Position numbers and translations under genes: made by a program. Positions 6,152-8,548 of a DNA stretch of 8,548 bases are shown in pieces (the stretch's first letter is position 1; each line of letters opens with the position of its first letter). Under the pieces are notes generated by a model, which saw only the letters and a program-made list of their open reading frames with translations, was not told where the DNA came from and made no database searches. The DNA is from Yoonia sp. (lineage in GTDB: Bacteria; Pseudomonadota; Alphaproteobacteria; Rhodobacterales; Rhodobacteraceae), in assembly GCA_028822885.1 (NCBI GenBank), contig JAPKCP010000139.1, positions 1 to 8,548 of the forward strand, written 5' to 3'.

Positions 6152-7117
6152 TTAGCTTGGGCCACTATCAAGGAGTTCCCGCGCGATGATCCGCGCGATG
6201 GGTGCTGCCTCGTCTGGGGCCATGCCAGTGCGGAAACGTGGGTCGTAAAGCATTTGGAGAAGCAGTTCGTCGTGCGTTGTCAGCCGTCCGAACTCCTCAT
6301 CATCGTTGAAGATTGAGGGCCGCGCCTGTGGGCTGTCATTCGCAAGGCCGAGACCCTGAGCGAGCTCTTCATGAAAGCAGGTTGTCCGTAGCAAATCGGG
6401 GTGTTCTGCACGGATGACGGCAACCGCCTTGGAGTAACTTGCGCTATCACCTTCCGCAAAGGCGATGACGATGCAAAGCTGATCGCGGGGCAGGTTTGTT
6501 ATCGCACGGATAGAGCTGTCCTGGATGCCGGGTACGATTTCGCGCAACCGATCAGCGTAGTTCGACCGCTCATCTTCGTTGAGCACCAGAACATAGTAAT
6601 TGGGGTCCACGTTGGTTTGAGAGATGGACAACCCAGTGGCACCGGACAATCGCTGCGCATAGGCGCTTATTGTGTTGCGATCCCTGGTCCGGATTTCAAG
6701 ACTGACAGAGGGACCAAATTCGGTCGTCATTCGCACAGGCGTATCCCAGCGGCGCAGACGTGCGAGGGTGGCTTGTGGCCGCAGGATGTCCCCATCCACG
6801 TATTCATCGAACAGCGCGATGCGCACGAAATTTCGCGCCAGTACGGTGTCGGTAAACGGAGTATCTGGGCCGCCACCGTCGCCGCGCAATAGCCCTTGCG
6901 TCAGAAGATCGTTTTGTAGGCGTCGGTAATAAAGTGACAAGGCTTTGCTGGCCTCGCTTGGCGGAACGATTTCTGGTTCGCGTTGAGAAATAAGATCGGG
7001 GCGTTGCGCCGGCGGTGTGTTGGTCGGCAACGCAACCGGCGGAGAGGTCGCGCAGGCGGCAAGCACGAGCAGGCCCAAAAGGCCCGCCGCACGCAAGATG
7101 CCACCCACAATTTTCAT
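6152..7117 (-). CDS. DUF2927 family lipoprotein
   Basis: A 321-residue exported lipoprotein: hydrophobic signal to residue 21 and lipobox L-A-A-C with the lipidated cysteine at 22, followed by a Pro-rich spacer (SPPVALPTNTPPAQRP). Residues from about 90 onward match the DUF2927 family as I know it: VLARNFVRIALFDEY at 93-107, PVRMTTEFGPSVSLEI at 127-142, and the C-terminal CFHEELAQGLGLANDSP block at 247-263, then SIFNDDEEFGRLTTHDELLLQMLYD, shortened to its key parts FNDDEEFGRLT and LLLQMLYD. The H249-E250-x3-Q254 pattern with GLGL.ND after it looks like a degenerate zinc-peptidase helix. Biochemical function is unknown. C215 and C247 could form a disulfide. Its ATG directly follows the TelA TAA (TAAATG) without a strong ribosome-binding site, pointing to coupled translation with telA. 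Confidence 0.87.
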   Translation of the reverse strand: MKIVGGILRAAGLLGLLVLAACATSPPVALPTNTPPAQRPDLISQREPEIVPPSEASKALSLYYRRLQNDLLTQGLLRGDGGGPDTPFTDTVLARNFVRIALFDEYVDGDILRPQATLARLRRWDTPVRMTTEFGPSVSLEIRTRDRNTISAYAQRLSGATGLSISQTNVDPNYYVLVLNEDERSNYADRLREIVPGIQDSSIRAITNLPRDQLCIVIAFAEGDSASYSKAVAVIRAEHPDLLRTTCFHEELAQGLGLANDSPQARPSIFNDDEEFGRLTTHDELLLQMLYDPRFRTGMAPDEAAPIARIIARELLDSGPS

Positions 7118-8308
7118 TTAAGCGCCGATCGCAGTGCCGATGGTGTCACCGGTTTTGTCGCCGCGCGCTTTTGCGGAAGAAAGCGTTTCTTTCAGCTCTT
7201 TCTCCATATTTTGCAGTTCTGTTTCGGCTTCGGCCCGCTTGCGCTTACCTTCGTCCGCGATTTCCAAGCTTTCGTTGATCGTGGCGATCAGGTCGGCGTT
7301 CGCTTGCTTGACGGCGTTGATGTCAAAGACGCCACGCTCCATCTCGGTGCGGATAACTTTGTTGGCATCACGCAGGTTTTTGGCGTTTGCAGTGAGCAGT
7401 TCGTTGGTCAAATCGTTAGCACCACGTACGGCCTCGGCCGCTTCAGCAGAGCGTTGGATCGTGACGGCTTGGGCCAATTGGGTTTCCCAAAGTGGCACGG
7501 TATTGACCAAAGTGGAGTTGATTTTGGTCACAAGGGATTTGTCATTTTCCTGCACAAGGCGAATTGACGGCAAGGATTGCATCGTCACCTGACGGGTCAG
7601 TTTCAGATCATGCACACGGCGTTCCAGATCGTCGCGTGCGGATCGCAGATCACGCAATTCCTGCGCTTTCATGATCCCTGCATCTTCTGGCGCTGTGTCG
7701 ACCTCGGCCACTTTGGCCGGGATAGTGGTTTCGTCAAGGTCTGCGATCTTCGCTTCACCGGCTGCAATATAAAGGGCCAGTTCATCGTAAAATGTGAGCG
7801 TTTTGTCGTAGAGTACATCAAGGCTTTCGATATCGCGTAGCAGCACACCTTCGTGACGCAACAGGTCTTCAGTCACGTTATCAATTTGGCCTTGGACCGT
7901 TTCAAAACGCGCGACAAATTTCGCCATTGGTGCAGCGCGGCCCAGCAGCTTTTCCCACCAGCTTTGCTTGCGCCGCACGTCAAGTTCAGAGATCGAGAAG
8001 CCCCGGATCGTGGACACGATATTGCGCAATGAATCGCCTGCGGGACCAACGTCTTTGTTGCGTACGCCTTGCAGCATGGCTTGCGAAATCTCTTGAAGCT
8101 CAGCCTGTGCGCCGGACCCGAATGAGATGATTGACTGGGTTTCGTCCATGTCAATTTCGTTCATGCGTCTTGTGATTTCGACCGTCGTAGGCGCATCAGC
8201 GTCCGTCAATGGCACCAAGTCCCCTTTGGGTTCATGCAGCACCACTGCTGTCACTTTTTCAACATCAGCCAGCGTCGCAGCGGCTTTTTCACGGATTTGT
8301 TCAGACAT
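7118..8308 (-). CDS. telA: Toxic anion resistance protein, TelA family
   Basis: A 396-residue, mostly helical cytoplasmic protein. It shows the TelA/KlaA family pattern: a SIISFGSGAQAELQEIS stretch at 59-75, RKQSWWEKLLG at 113-123, a long charged helical middle, then the most conserved block SLPSIRLVQENDKSLVTKI, spanning 245-263, and TLVNTVPLWETQLAQA at 266-281. The C-terminal part (about 310-385) is strongly heptad-like and probably coiled coil. The family was named for plasmid tellurite resistance, but many chromosomal members have no shown anion phenotype, so the name should not be taken as a function. The start at 8308 has a strong AGGGGGA ribosome-binding site seven bases before the ATG. 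The gene lies 24 bases after the xpaC-like stop and touches the DUF2927 start, so the three form one transcription unit. xpaC next to telA is a pairing also known from Bacillus. Confidence 0.93.
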   Translation of the reverse strand: MSEQIREKAAATLADVEKVTAVVLHEPKGDLVPLTDADAPTTVEITRRMNEIDMDETQSIISFGSGAQAELQEISQAMLQGVRNKDVGPAGDSLRNIVSTIRGFSISELDVRRKQSWWEKLLGRAAPMAKFVARFETVQGQIDNVTEDLLRHEGVLLRDIESLDVLYDKTLTFYDELALYIAAGEAKIADLDETTIPAKVAEVDTAPEDAGIMKAQELRDLRSARDDLERRVHDLKLTRQVTMQSLPSIRLVQENDKSLVTKINSTLVNTVPLWETQLAQAVTIQRSAEAAEAVRGANDLTNELLTANAKNLRDANKVIRTEMERGVFDINAVKQANADLIATINESLEIADEGKRKRAEAETELQNMEKELKETLSSAKARGDKTGDTIGTAIGA

Positions 8309-8332
8309 ATCTGTCCCCCTGAGTATGCGGTC

Positions 8333-8548
8333 TTAGGATAGACCGTCGCGCTGCAACCTGTCGCGCAGCACTTTGATTTCGATGTCCATGTCCGTACGGT
8401 CGTCGACAAGCATTTTGTCAGTCCGTGCGGCAAAGTTTTCTTGCAGATCGTCGAGCAACGCGATGTAGGCTGTCCGTGCGTCAGGATCTGATTTGCGGCC
8501 ATAGAGGTCCACAAACTTGACCGTCGCATCGCGCGCGCCCTCAAGATA
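8333..8548 (-). CDS. XpaC-like protein (5-bromo-4-chloroindolyl phosphate hydrolysis family), 3' end only
   Basis: The last 71 residues and TAA stop of a gene that begins beyond the right edge; the frame is open to base 8548. The fragment (YLEGARDATVKFVDLYGRK at its start, AYIALLDDLQENFAART in the middle, DIEIKVLRDRLQRDGL at its end) is helical and charged. It resembles the C-terminal end of XpaC-family proteins, whose N-terminal part normally carries membrane helices that cannot be seen here. The family name comes from a Bacillus chromogenic-phosphate phenotype and does not establish an enzyme activity. The main support besides this resemblance is the neighbour: xpaC and telA are a recurrent pair, and here only 24 bases separate them. 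I am fairly, not fully, sure. Confidence 0.65.
   Translation of the reverse strand, partial: YLEGARDATVKFVDLYGRKSDPDARTAYIALLDDLQENFAARTDKMLVDDRTDMDIEIKVLRDRLQRDGLS

Noticed and set aside
6983..7567. A 194-codon plus-strand open frame opposite telA and the DUF2927 gene
   Set aside because: It spans the junction of two well-supported genes on the other strand and shows no recognisable domain.
7118..8308. Calling the cluster a tellurite-resistance locus
   Set aside because: TelA is the only link; no TerB, TerC, TerD, TehA or TehB gene is visible, and chromosomal TelA proteins often lack that phenotype.

Overview
The window looks like chromosomal DNA of an alphaproteobacterium, most likely Rhodobacteraceae (Roseobacter group). 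This rests on mid-50s GC judged by eye, the style of the proteins (a DinF-type MATE transporter after a PaaI-type thioesterase, DUF2927 lipoprotein, TFIIB-type zinc-ribbon membrane protein) and the tightly packed operons. No database search was possible, so the taxon is an inference. No rRNA, tRNA, CRISPR array, insertion sequence or phage gene was found.

The left part (1-1607) is on the + strand. It holds the 3' end of a hotdog-fold thioesterase gene, joined by an ATGA stop/start overlap to a complete MATE efflux transporter gene. A 170-bp convergent gap (1608-1777) follows, containing a nested inverted repeat that could end transcription in both directions.

Everything to the right is on the - strand. 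In transcription order, from the right edge leftwards, it reads: the 3' end of an xpaC-like gene, telA (toxic anion resistance family), a DUF2927 lipoprotein, an SPFH/stomatin-like protein ending in a GYF_2-like domain, a small cysteine-containing lipoprotein, a 271-bp gap with a possible terminator and an operator-like dyad, a double zinc-ribbon protein with a C-terminal membrane anchor, a PfkB-family sugar kinase, and dtd (D-aminoacyl-tRNA deacylase). The last three are packed very tightly: the kinase ribosome-binding site overlaps the zinc-ribbon stop codon, and dtd starts at a TTG overlapping the kinase stop.

The most interesting part is 3140-8548. XpaC, TelA, an SPFH scaffold, a zinc-ribbon membrane protein and two lipoproteins together look like a cell-envelope or membrane-stress assembly. 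Bacillus subtilis has related pieces: an SPFH protein, YdjI, encoded with the PspA-like YdjF and the zinc-ribbon protein YdjG, and, separately, xpaC next to a telA-family gene. The joint role proposed here is inference. The kinase and dtd at the end are housekeeping genes that probably share the transcript.
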